A stretch of DNA of 64,000 nucleotides, from contig JADJTO010000004.1 in the NCBI GenBank assembly GCA_016711105.1, positions 186,001-250,000 on the forward strand, in the 5' to 3' direction. The notes below the pieces were generated by a model. It did no database searches. It was not told where the DNA came from and saw nothing but the letters and a program-made list of their open reading frames with translations. Each line of letters opens with the position of its first letter. Positions within the stretch are counted from its first letter, which is position 1. Below are positions 9,044 to 18,517 of this stretch, piece after piece. This stretch comes from Micropruina sp. Lineage in GTDB: Bacteria > Actinomycetota > Actinomycetes > Propionibacteriales > Propionibacteriaceae. The position numbers and the translations under genes were made by a program.

Positions 9044-9466
9044 TCAGGGGTGGCGCCGATCCCAGCGGCGCCGTGCGGCCGCATAGGCATCGCGAAGCAA
9101 CCCGTTCAGCTCGTCGGTGACGCTGTCGCCTGGCTGGACGACGCACACCCAACCCAGCTGTGCATACACGGGGTGCGGAAGCACTCGGTCTCGAACCCTC
9201 GGGTCCCCGACGTCGCCAAGATCACGGCGTCCCCCGTCGATGTTGACCCGGAAGACTCCGTTCCCGAGCCCCGACGACGGCTCGCCAGGGTAATCCTTGG
9301 TCACCAGCGTGGCGAACGGCTGACCGGGAGGAACCACGCCATCCGGGGCGTAGTAGAAGAACAGGTCACCCCAGGCCACCTCGGGAGAGCCGTCGCCGGG
9401 GCGTGGTGCCACGACGAGCACCCCGCCCAGCGACGTGACGAAACTGGTGATGTCATCGATGGTCAT
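9044..9466 (-). CDS. DUF6194 family protein
   Basis: 140-residue soluble protein resembling the DUF6194 family of actinobacteria: a short helical start, then VAWGDLFFYYAPDG, FATLVTKDYPG and GVFRVNID, and a C-terminal LGWVCVVQPGD block. The biochemical role of the family is unknown; the fold may be of the MmcQ/YjbR kind, which is inference. It stands alone in a small accessory patch between tRNA-Arg and the helicase gene. Confidence 0.75.
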   Translation of the reverse strand: MTIDDITSFVTSLGGVLVVAPRPGDGSPEVAWGDLFFYYAPDGVVPPGQPFATLVTKDYPGEPSSGLGNGVFRVNIDGGRRDLGDVGDPRVRDRVLPHPVYAQLGWVCVVQPGDSVTDELNGLLRDAYAAARRRWDRRHP

Positions 9467-9556
9467 CGCTCAAGTAGACCATCCGCCTGCAGGTGCACCC
9501 TCCCCGCATGCCGCCAACGGAAGCCTGGGCATCACCTCCGGGCAGGGCCGAGCAGT

Positions 9557-10042
9557 TCAGGCAGCGAGCAGGTCGTCGACCTGGTTCGTGGCTAGCGTCG
9601 CGCCCTCCTCCATTCCCATGGCGAGGACTTGTCGCAGGGCTTCGGCCGACTCGTAGGTGGTGGTGAACGTTGCCGTGGTCGATGTCCCCGCTGACTCGAA
9701 GGCGTACTCGCATCGCCCGATGGGCATGCCGGGGGCTGGGTTGAAGTCAGAGTCGGCGAAGAAGTCGTCGAAGGAGAAGCGGTGGGGTTCCTCAACGGCG
9801 AGGATCGTCCAACCCCCGTAGTACTTCTCCCCCTCGGGACTCGTCATGAAGTAGTGCATCCCTCCGCCGGGAGTCAGCGAGTGCTCGACGATGGTTGCCG
9901 GGTAGCCGGGCGGACCCCACACGCGCTCCAACTGGCGGGGGTCGGCATAGACCTCCCAGACCCGCTCAACCGAGGCCGCGAACTTTGCCGTGATGGTAAG
10001 GGTGTTGTGGGGATGCTGTTCATCGACTTCGAGCGCGGCCAT
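9557..10042 (-). CDS. SRPBCC (AHSA1-type START-like) protein
   Basis: 161-residue single-domain protein of the SRPBCC/AHSA1 superfamily, which forms a helix-grip fold with a hydrophobic ligand cavity. Diagnostic blocks are ASVERVWEVYADPRQLERVWGP near the start (seen as two pieces), GGGMHYFMTSPEG, PHRFSFDDFF and LAMGMEEGATLATNQVDDLL at the end. The proposed start codon and first ten residues lie antisense to the PPOX gene fragment on the plus strand, and no ribosome site is visible, so the natural N-terminus may have been lost in a rearrangement. The ligand is unknown. Confidence 0.8.
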   Translation of the reverse strand: MAALEVDEQHPHNTLTITAKFAASVERVWEVYADPRQLERVWGPPGYPATIVEHSLTPGGGMHYFMTSPEGEKYYGGWTILAVEEPHRFSFDDFFADSDFNPAPGMPIGRCEYAFESAGTSTTATFTTTYESAEALRQVLAMGMEEGATLATNQVDDLLAA

Positions 10043-10324
10043 CGGATGCGAGTGGACGGAGAGGCGACGATCGACCTCGAGGACCCGCTCAGGGATGAGT
10101 ACCCAGAGGCCCAGTTCGTGGTTCGGGTCCACGCGCGCACCGTCTACCCGAACTGTCCGCGCTACATCCACCGCTACGACCTCGTCCGGAGGTCGTCCTT
10201 CGTCCCGCGCAGCGACAGCCTGACACCGGTTCCGCAGTGGAAGCGCTCGGACTGGGCCCGGGACGCTCTACCCAAGGACGACCCGGCCCGTGACCCGGGG
10301 GAACGGGACGTCCGGGGCCGATGA
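10010..10324 (+). pseudogene. C-terminal fragment of PPOX-class FMN-binding protein
   Basis: The plus-strand frame from 10010 gives GMLFIDFERGHRMRVDG, later YPNCPRYIHRY and VPQWKRSDWARDALP, which is the C-terminal half of a pyridoxamine-5'-phosphate-oxidase-like (split-barrel flavin) protein. The N-terminal half is absent: before 10010 the strand is antisense to the SRPBCC gene. An internal ATG at 10013 could still give a 103-residue peptide, but it would lack half of the flavin barrel, so I treat it as a remnant. Confidence 0.75.
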
Positions 10325-10343
10325 GCGCCGGGCTCAACCGGCT

Positions 10344-12182
10344 TCAGGAGCGAGGGTCTTTGCGGTAAGGCTTCTTCCGATCGCCCGAACTCGGGCGCCT
10401 GCCCTGATCGGGAGCGAGCTCAATCAACTTGCCGGAGATTCGGGTGGTGCGCAGCGCCTCGAAGACACTCTGCGGGAGCTCGGCCGGCAGTTCGATCAGG
10501 GAGTGGTCGGGACGGATGTCGATGTGCCCGAAGTCCTGCCGACGCAGCCCACCCTCGTTGGCCAAGGCGCCGACGATCTGGCGCGGCTCGATCTTGTGCC
10601 GCTTCCCCACCGAGATCCGGTAGGTCGCCATCGGCACGTCGTTGCGAGAGCCGCGCTCACCCCGTTCCGGACGCTCCCCAGCCGAGGGACGCTCTCCATA
10701 CGAGGGACGCTCTCCATACGCCGGACGCTCGCGCCGAACCTCGCGGGTGTCGAACTGCCTGGCGGACCGGGCCGGTTCGGGCTCGAGCAGCATCGGCTCG
10801 TCCCCCTGCAGCACGACGGCCAGCGCCGCCGCCACATCGACGTCGGGGACGTCGTACTCGTTCACATAGTGCGCCACAACCTGGCGGAAGAAGTCGATCT
10901 TCTCTGAATCCAACGCCTGGGTGATCGCGTCGTCGAACCGGCTCAACCGGGTCGCGTTGATGTCTTCGACAGTGGGCATGCTGACCGGCGTCAAAGTCTG
11001 TCGGGTCGCACGCTCGATCGAGGTCAGGAGATGGCGTTCACGCGGCGTGACGAACGAGATGGCATCGCCGCTGCGGCCGGCCCGACCGGTTCGACCGACC
11101 CGGTGAACGTAGGACTCTGTGTCGGTCGGAATGTCGAAGTTGACCACGTGACTGATCCGGTCGACATCGAGGCCACGGGCTGCCACGTCAGTGGCGACCA
11201 GGATGTCGAGCTTGCCCGACTTGAGCTGACCGATCGTCCGCTCACGTTGAACCTGGGCAATGTCGCCGTTGATCGCGGTCGCCGAGAACCCCCGCGCCCG
11301 GAGCTTCTCAGCGAGCGTCTCGGTCTCATTCTTGGTCCGGACGAAAACGATCATGCCCTCGAAGTTCTCCACCTCAAGGATGCGGGTGAGGGCGTCCACC
11401 TTCTGCGGGTAGGACACCATCAGGTAGCGATGCTGGACGTTCGCCGCGGTGGCCGTCTTGCCCTTGACGCTGATCTCCACCGGGTCGGTGAGGTACTTCT
11501 TGGACAGGTGCCTGATCTGGGCCGGCATCGTGGCCGAGAAGAGTGCCACCTGCTTGTCAGTCGGTGTGTCGGCGAGAATCGTCTCGACGTCCTCAGCGAA
11601 GCCCATGTTGAGCATCTCGTCGGCCTCGTCGAGCACCAGGAACCTCAGGTGGCTCAGGTCGAGCGTGCCCTTCTCCAGGTGATCCATGATCCGACCCGGC
11701 GTCCCGACAACGATATGGACGCCTCGCGCCAGGGCGCTCAACTGAACTCCGTAGCCCTGACCCCCATAGACCGGGAGCACGTGGACGCCGCTCATCCGTC
11801 CGGCGTACTTCTGGAAAGCCTCGCAGACCTGGAGCGCCAGTTCCCGCGTGGGCGCCAGGACGAGGGCTTGCGGTGACTTCTGCTTAAGATCAAGCCTGTT
11901 GAGGATCGGAAGCGCGAAGGCCGCCGTCTTCCCCGTGCCCGTCTGGGCCAGTCCGACGACGTGCCGACCCTGGAGCAGTGCGGGGATTGTCGCCGCCTGG
12001 ATCGGGGAGGGGTTCTCGTAACCCACCTCGCGCACTGTTCGCAGCAGCCGCTCATCGAGGCCGAGTCCGGCGAAGGTGATTTGGTCCTCCGCCTCGGCGT
12101 CCGGCGCGTTCACAGGGTCAAGATTGTCGTCACTCACACCAAGACGGTAGCGGGTTCGCGCTACCGCGACACCATGCGCCAT
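10344..12182 (-). CDS. DEAD-box RNA helicase (DeaD/CsdA type)
   Basis: 612-residue ATP-dependent RNA helicase, probably for ribosome assembly and cold or RNA-structure stress. Visible motifs: Q motif (GYENPSPIQ), motif I AQTGTGKT, PTRELA, TPGR, DEAD, SAT, and HRVGRTGRAGR in domain 2. A linker holds repeated PSYGER/PSAGER hexads. The C-terminus (YRISVGKRHKIEPRQIVG onwards) is a DbpA-type RNA-binding domain. The ATG at 12182 has a purine-rich GGAGG about 12 bases upstream, further than usual; GTG at 12137 is an alternative start. It is divergent from kgd. Confidence 0.93.
   Translation of the reverse strand: MAHGVAVARTRYRLGVSDDNLDPVNAPDAEAEDQITFAGLGLDERLLRTVREVGYENPSPIQAATIPALLQGRHVVGLAQTGTGKTAAFALPILNRLDLKQKSPQALVLAPTRELALQVCEAFQKYAGRMSGVHVLPVYGGQGYGVQLSALARGVHIVVGTPGRIMDHLEKGTLDLSHLRFLVLDEADEMLNMGFAEDVETILADTPTDKQVALFSATMPAQIRHLSKKYLTDPVEISVKGKTATAANVQHRYLMVSYPQKVDALTRILEVENFEGMIVFVRTKNETETLAEKLRARGFSATAINGDIAQVQRERTIGQLKSGKLDILVATDVAARGLDVDRISHVVNFDIPTDTESYVHRVGRTGRAGRSGDAISFVTPRERHLLTSIERATRQTLTPVSMPTVEDINATRLSRFDDAITQALDSEKIDFFRQVVAHYVNEYDVPDVDVAAALAVVLQGDEPMLLEPEPARSARQFDTREVRRERPAYGERPSYGERPSAGERPERGERGSRNDVPMATYRISVGKRHKIEPRQIVGALANEGGLRRQDFGHIDIRPDHSLIELPAELPQSVFEALRTTRISGKLIELAPDQGRRPSSGDRKKPYRKDPRS
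10666..10737. repeat. 18-bp tandem repeat inside helicase linker
   Basis: A GAGGGACGCTCTCCATAC unit appears at 10684-10701 and 10702-10719, with diverged copies on either side. It encodes the PSYGER-type hexad repeats between the helicase core and the RNA-binding domain and may vary in copy number. Confidence 0.7.
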
Positions 12183-12280
12183 GCGCCAGAGCCACTCCTC
12201 CTCCAGGCCGGTTCGACCCGATCACGTCCCCGCGGCCCAAAGAATTCGGCAAATGTACCGACAATCAGGTCACGGACCGG

Positions 12281-12323
12281 CAACGATGCTGCTCACAAGC
12301 CGCCACGATGAGTAGCATCGTTG
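12281..12323. promoter_or_regulatory. 10-bp perfect inverted repeat upstream of kgd
   Basis: CAACGATGCT at 12281-12290 is repeated in inverted form as AGCATCGTTG at 12314-12323 with a 23-base spacer, 55 bases before the chosen kgd start. It could be an operator or a leader hairpin; the function is inference. Confidence 0.45.
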
Positions 12324-12377
12324 GTTAGCAGGCTGGGGATGGCCTGCGCTCAAAGGCTTCATGGAAGAAGGCGGATT

Positions 12378-15300
12378 GTGGCCCTCGCGCCCGAGAATGT
12401 GTCGGCATCGGCCGAATCAGCGAGTGATTTTGGCGCCAACGACTGGCTGATCGACGAGATGTACGACCAGTACGTCGACGACCCTGAGTCGGTGACCGAA
12501 GCGTGGCAGCAATACTTCGCCAGCCACGCGCTCCCTGTGCAACCAACTCCGCAGCCCAGCGCCGGCTCGACAGCGCCGACGCCATCCCCCGCAGCACCCA
12601 CCGAGGTCACGCGCCGGCCTCCGGTCGCGGCCACCAGCCCCTCGGCCGCTGGTCCCGCGTCCCCAAGCAGCAGCAGTTCTCCCCCGCGCTCCTACACCGT
12701 GGTCGCCGACCCGGTGTCCCCAACAACTCCCAGCAAGCCGGCGCCCCCGACTCCAGTCCCGCCGCCCGCCAGTTCGGCGGCAGTGGCTTCAGCCCCCGCG
12801 GGTCCGGCGGCAGCCGGTCCAGCAGCAGTTGAGCCGCAAATGGTGTCGCACGACCTTGCGCCCGAGCGGCCGGGCTCCGGAATGGGCCTCTCGGCCAATC
12901 GCCCCAACCTCGCAGTCCGTCCTGAGCCGAAGGCGGTCGAGCCGCGTCGGCTCGCGTTGCGTGGCCCGGCCATGCGCACCGCCAAGAACATGGACGCGTC
13001 GCTGGCCATGCCGACGGCCACCAGCGTCCGCAATGTCCCGATGAAGCTTGCGATCGACCAGCGGCAGATGATCAATGCCCACTTGGCCCGGACGACTGGC
13101 GGGAAGATCTCCTTCACCCACCTGATCGGCTACGCCATGATCCAGGCCCTCAAGCGGACCCCGGGCATGAACAACGCTTTCGAGGAGGCCGACGGCAAGC
13201 CTTTCCTGATTGAACCTGTCTCGATCAACCTGGGTCTGGCCATTGATCAGGCCAAGCCGGACGGCACCCGACAGCTGCTCGTGCCGAACATCAAGGCCTG
13301 TGAGGATCTGAACTTCGCCCAGTTCTGGGCGGCCTATGAGGCCATCGTGCGTAAGGCCCGGGCCAACCAGCTGACCGTCGACGACTTCGCCGGCACGTCC
13401 GCGACCCTGACCAATCCTGGGGGGATCGGCACCAGCCACTCGGTGCCGCGGTTGATGCAGGGCCAGGGAGTGATTCTGGGCGTGGGGTCGATCGACTATC
13501 CGCCCGAGTTCCAGGGCGCGGCACCGACTCGGATCAATCAGCTTGCGGTGTCGAAGATCACCACCCTCACTTCCACCTACGACCACCGGGTGATCCAGGG
13601 CGCCCAGTCGGGCGAGTTCCTCAAGGTGATCCACGAGCTGTTGATCGGCAAGCACAACTTCTACGACGAGATCTTCGCCGCGCTGCGGGTTCCGTACACC
13701 CCGATTCGCTGGGCCACCGACATCAGCGACGACCGGTTCAACCAGATCCCTCGGACCAGCCGGATCTTCGCTTTGATCAACGCCTACCGCAATTACGGCC
13801 ACTTGATGGCCGACATCGACCCCCTGGAGTATCGCCAGCGCACCCACCCGGAGTTGGCGATCGAGTCCCACGGGCTGACCCTGTGGGACCTGGATCGGGA
13901 GTTCCCGGTCGGCTCGTTCGGTGGCCGCGACGGGGACGTGCTCAGCATGCGCGACATCCTTGCCATGCTGCGCGGCTCGTACTGTCGCTCGGTGGGTGTG
14001 GAGTACATGCACATTCAAGACAGCGAACAACGGCTCTGGATCCAGGAACGCTTCGAGCGCCCGCACGTGCCGTGGCCCAGGGAGGAGCACGTGCGGATCC
14101 TGGACAAGCTGAACCAGGCTGAGATCTTCGAAACTTTCCTGCAGACCAAGTTCGTCGGTCAGAAACGCTTCAGCCTCGAAGGCGGCGAATCCACGATCGT
14201 CCTGCTCGATGAGCTGTGTGAGGCCGCGGCCAATGAGGTGTTCGACGAGGTGTGCATCGGCATGCCCCACCGTGGACGACTCAACGTGCTGGCCAACATC
14301 GTGGGCAAGAGCTACAGCCAGATCTTCAGGGAGTTCGAGGGCAAGGTCGATCCGCGGCTGGCCATGGGCACGGGTGACGTGAAGTATCACTTAGGGGCGG
14401 AAGGCGAGTTCAAAGGCCTCAACGGCAAGACGATCAAGACCTCCGTCGCGGCCAATCCCAGCCACTTGGAGGCAGTCAATCCAGTGCTGCAAGGCATTGC
14501 GCGGGCGAAGTTGGACGTGATCGGGGCCGAGCGCGGCTACCCCGTCCTGCCGATCCTGCTTCACGGCGATGCCGCCTTCGCCGGCCAGGGGGTCGTCTAC
14601 GAGACGTTGCAGATGAGCCAGCTGCGGGCTTACCGCACCGGTGGCACCGTGCACGTCGTGGTGAACAACCAGGTGGGATTCACCACCGCCCCGACAGATT
14701 CACGGACGTCGATCTACTGCACGGACGTGGCCAAGACCATCCAGGCACCCATCTTCCATGTCAACGGCGACGATCCCGAGGCCGTGGCCCGGGTCGGCCA
14801 ACTCGCGTTCGAGTTCCGCCAGCGCTTCGCCAAGGACGTCGTCATCGACATCGTCTGCTACCGCCGGCGAGGCCACAACGAGGGTGATGACCCGAGCTTC
14901 ACGCAGCCGCAGATGTATGACCTGATCGAGCAGAAACGAAGCGTCCGCAAGCTGTACACCGAAGCCCTGATCGGCCGCGGAGACATCTCCACCGAAGACG
15001 CCGAGGCAGTCATCGCCCGCTTCCGCGACGGGCTGGAGAGCGTGTTCAAGCAGGCTCGGGAGAGTGTCGTCACCGACGACCAGGAATACCGCAAAGTGCC
15101 CTACTACCCGCCGAAGCTCGGCAAGACCCAGGGCACCAACATCACCATGGCCACGATGGAGAGACTGGCTCTGGCCCACGTGTCGTTCCCGGAGAGCTTC
15201 CGGGTGCATCCCAAGGTGCTCCCCCAGTTGCAGCGCCGCGCGGAAGCGATTCGGTCCGGCCCGATCGATTGGGCTACGGCGGAGCTGTTGGCCTTCGGCT

Positions 15301-16310
15301 CGTTGCTGATCGAAGGACGGCCCGTTCGGCTGGTCGGCCAGGACAGTCGCCGGGGCACGTTCGTGCAACGCTTCGCGGCCGTCGTGGACCGCTTTTCCGG
15401 CGAGTCCTACGTTCCGCTGAACAACCTGAGCGAGGACCAGGGGTTCTTCCACGTCTACGACTCACTGCTCAGCGAGTACGCGGCCATGGGCTTCGAATAC
15501 GGCTATTCGGTCGCGGCGCCGAATGCTCTGGTGTGCTGGGAAGCCCAGTTCGGGGACTTCGCCAACGGCGCACAGACGATCGCCGACGAGTTCATCGCCG
15601 CCGGAAACGCCAAGTGGACGCAGAAGTCCGGCGTGGTGCTGCTACTGCCGCACGGGTACGAGGGTCAGGGACCGGACCATTCCTCGGCCCGGATCGAGCG
15701 CTGGCTGTCGCTGTGTTCGGAGGGGGCGCTCGCCGTGTGCCAACCCTCCACCCCAGCGAGCTACTTCCACCTCTTGCGCACCCACGCCTACGTGAACTGG
15801 CACCGGCCAGTGGTCATCGCCACGCCGAAGTCGATGCTGCGCAACAAGCAGGCTGTCTCCACGGTGACCGACTTCACCCAGGGCCGCTGGATGCCGGCCA
15901 TCGGCGACGAGACGATCACCGAGAACGCCTCGGTGGAGCGGATCGTGCTCTGCTCGGGCAAGGTCCGCTGGGATCTGATCAACGCCCGCACCGAGCTCGG
16001 CCTGGACGGCAAGGGTGGCGATCATTTCCTGGAGCGCTTCTACCCGCTGCCGGCCAAGGAGATTGCTGCGGAGTTCAGCAAGTTCCCGCAGGTGCATGAC
16101 GTCCGCTACGTCCAGGACGAGCCAGAGAATCAGGGCGCTTGGTGGTTCCTCCAGGGCCAGTTGCCGGGGGCTGTCGCCGCGTTCCTTCCGGGGTATGACC
16201 TGCGACTCAAGGGTGTGACGCGACCGGCCGCCTCGGCCCCGTCGGTAGGGTCCCTCAAGGTTCATCAGTCACAACAGGACGACCTGATGGAGCGCGCGCT
16301 AGCACGATGA
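12378..16310 (+). CDS. kgd: multifunctional 2-oxoglutarate metabolism enzyme (Kgd/SucA)
   Basis: 1310-residue thiamine-diphosphate enzyme that carries the E1 step of 2-oxoglutarate dehydrogenase and a fused E2-like acyltransferase domain, as in mycobacterial Kgd. N-terminal anchor (GANDWLIDEMY), then a Pro/Ser/Ala-rich linker of about 130 residues, an acyltransferase domain with STYDHRVIQGA, and the E1 module with IGMPHRGRLN, HGDAAFAGQG and GHNEGDDPS. There is no lipoyl domain, as expected. It supports the TCA cycle and carboligation. The GTG at 12378 is chosen because GAAGAAGG lies just upstream and it gives the usual short N-terminus. It is followed by DUF6104 and galK. Confidence 0.96.
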   Translation: MALAPENVSASAESASDFGANDWLIDEMYDQYVDDPESVTEAWQQYFASHALPVQPTPQPSAGSTAPTPSPAAPTEVTRRPPVAATSPSAAGPASPSSSSSPPRSYTVVADPVSPTTPSKPAPPTPVPPPASSAAVASAPAGPAAAGPAAVEPQMVSHDLAPERPGSGMGLSANRPNLAVRPEPKAVEPRRLALRGPAMRTAKNMDASLAMPTATSVRNVPMKLAIDQRQMINAHLARTTGGKISFTHLIGYAMIQALKRTPGMNNAFEEADGKPFLIEPVSINLGLAIDQAKPDGTRQLLVPNIKACEDLNFAQFWAAYEAIVRKARANQLTVDDFAGTSATLTNPGGIGTSHSVPRLMQGQGVILGVGSIDYPPEFQGAAPTRINQLAVSKITTLTSTYDHRVIQGAQSGEFLKVIHELLIGKHNFYDEIFAALRVPYTPIRWATDISDDRFNQIPRTSRIFALINAYRNYGHLMADIDPLEYRQRTHPELAIESHGLTLWDLDREFPVGSFGGRDGDVLSMRDILAMLRGSYCRSVGVEYMHIQDSEQRLWIQERFERPHVPWPREEHVRILDKLNQAEIFETFLQTKFVGQKRFSLEGGESTIVLLDELCEAAANEVFDEVCIGMPHRGRLNVLANIVGKSYSQIFREFEGKVDPRLAMGTGDVKYHLGAEGEFKGLNGKTIKTSVAANPSHLEAVNPVLQGIARAKLDVIGAERGYPVLPILLHGDAAFAGQGVVYETLQMSQLRAYRTGGTVHVVVNNQVGFTTAPTDSRTSIYCTDVAKTIQAPIFHVNGDDPEAVARVGQLAFEFRQRFAKDVVIDIVCYRRRGHNEGDDPSFTQPQMYDLIEQKRSVRKLYTEALIGRGDISTEDAEAVIARFRDGLESVFKQARESVVTDDQEYRKVPYYPPKLGKTQGTNITMATMERLALAHVSFPESFRVHPKVLPQLQRRAEAIRSGPIDWATAELLAFGSLLIEGRPVRLVGQDSRRGTFVQRFAAVVDRFSGESYVPLNNLSEDQGFFHVYDSLLSEYAAMGFEYGYSVAAPNALVCWEAQFGDFANGAQTIADEFIAAGNAKWTQKSGVVLLLPHGYEGQGPDHSSARIERWLSLCSEGALAVCQPSTPASYFHLLRTHAYVNWHRPVVIATPKSMLRNKQAVSTVTDFTQGRWMPAIGDETITENASVERIVLCSGKVRWDLINARTELGLDGKGGDHFLERFYPLPAKEIAAEFSKFPQVHDVRYVQDEPENQGAWWFLQGQLPGAVAAFLPGYDLRLKGVTRPAASAPSVGSLKVHQSQQDDLMERALAR

Positions 16311-16325
16311 CCTGGAAGGGGCTCG

Positions 16326-16501
16326 ATGTACTTCACCGACCGCGGAATCGAAGAGCTGGAAGACCGACGGGGGCATGAAACGGTGACGCTGGCTTGGCTG
16401 GCGGAACAATTGCGGGTTTTCGTTGATCTCCAGCCCGACTTCGAAGTACCAATTGAGCGACTGGCCACGTGGCTGGCTCGACTCGATGACGAGGACGACG
16501 A

Positions 16502-16505
<4 letters not shown>
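16326..16505 (+). CDS. DUF6104 family small protein
   Basis: 59-residue acidic protein starting MYFTDRGIEELE and ending in a DDEDDE tail. This matches the DUF6104 family, commonly found right after kgd in actinobacteria; its function is unknown. AAGGGG sits a few bases before the ATG, 15 bases after the kgd stop, and the last codons overlap the galK start as ATGA, so it is most likely part of a kgd-DUF6104-galK transcript. No Cys or membrane segments are present. Confidence 0.8.
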
Positions 16506-17662
<1,157 letters not shown>

Positions 17663-17681
17663 TCAGCCGTGCGGACCCGGC

Positions 17682-18041
17682 TCAGTCGGACCCGCGCAAG
17701 GCATCTGAGGTGCTGGGCAGCGCCGCACAGACCAGGGTGATCAGGCTGAGGGCGGTCACCACCCAAGCCAAGGGTTGAGTGGCCCCAAGCTGGCCGGAGG
17801 CGAAGGTGTTGATCGCCGCCAATGCCACAATCGGGCCACGTGCCAGGATCCAGCCACGCCACAGTCCCCAGCCGGCTGCGGCGAGGAGAAGCCCGTACCC
17901 GGCGAGCAACAGGGAGATCTGCCAACTGAACACTCCGTGCCCCGAGCCGGAGCTCAAACCGGCGAGTACGACGAACGTCGCGCCCACCAGCCCCGACAGC
18001 ACCGCGGCCAGACGCAAGGGAAGGGGGCGTCGCGTGGTCAT
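17682..18041 (-). CDS. small integral membrane protein
   Basis: About 119 residues with four predicted hydrophobic segments (starting LRLAAVLSGLVGATFVVLAG) separated by short loops, and a positively charged N-terminus. There are no conserved catalytic residues that I recognise. ATG at 18041 is preferred to the GTG at 18050; neither has a clear ribosome site. It is convergent with galK and divergent from whiB1. Confidence 0.65.
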   Translation of the reverse strand: MTTRRPLPLRLAAVLSGLVGATFVVLAGLSSGSGHGVFSWQISLLLAGYGLLLAAAGWGLWRGWILARGPIVALAAINTFASGQLGATQPLAWVVTALSLITLVCAALPSTSDALRGSD

Positions 18042-18243
18042 GCGCGACACGATAGTCTGCGCATCCGATCTTTTCGGGCGATCTGGCCCAGCGATTGGTT
18101 GAAAAGCGCGCGAGCCCTTGTCAACCTCCTATACAGTTGCCAGTCTTGTCAGGACAACCGAAAAGTCTGCGTGACCTGAGTGTGCGGGATGCCGCACCTC
18201 GCCGAGCGCTACCCATCCGATCCGCTGAAGGAGTTCGAACCGC

Positions 18244-18495
18244 ATGGATTGGCGCCACCGCGCAGCATGCCTCACTGAGGATCCGGAACTGTTTTTCCCC
18301 GTCGGAAACACCGGACCGGCCCTGATGCAGATCCAGGAGGCCAAAACGGTCTGCCAACGCTGCGACGTCCGCGAGGCGTGCCTGCAGTGGGCTTTGGACG
18401 CCGGACAGGATCACGGGGTGTGGGGTGGTCTGAGTGAGGACGAGCGTCGTGCGCTGAAGCGTCGCGCGGCCCGCTCGCGGGTTCGCCCGCACTGA
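18244..18495 (+). CDS. whiB1: WhiB1-type iron-sulfur transcription regulator
   Basis: 83-residue WhiB-family protein. Four Cys (C9, then CxxC at 37-40, and C46) can hold a 4Fe-4S cluster sensitive to nitric oxide; GVWGG turn and a basic C-terminus (ALKRRAARSR) for DNA or sigma-factor contact. It resembles mycobacterial WhiB1 over its whole length, and the next gene is a PdtaS homologue as in mycobacteria. AAGGAG lies about 11 bases before the ATG. The 200-base upstream region is likely to hold its promoter, but I see no convincing -35/-10 pair. Confidence 0.93.
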   Translation: MDWRHRAACLTEDPELFFPVGNTGPALMQIQEAKTVCQRCDVREACLQWALDAGQDHGVWGGLSEDERRALKRRAARSRVRPH

Positions 18496-18517
18496 CCGGA
18501 CGGTCGGCACGCAGCGG

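Noticed and set aside
8793..10343. Integrated element at tRNA-Arg
   Set aside because: No integrase and no repeat of the tRNA 3' end could be seen up to the helicase gene; the patch holds only small chromosomal-type genes.
12789..14390. 533-codon open frame antisense to kgd
   Set aside because: Typical GC-rich shadow; no family motifs and it mirrors the codon positions of the conserved kgd gene.
18099..18135. whiB1 promoter with TTGAAA and TATACA
   Set aside because: The two hexamers are 25 bases apart and the other possible -35, TTGTCA, only 5-6 bases from TATACA; neither spacing is acceptable.
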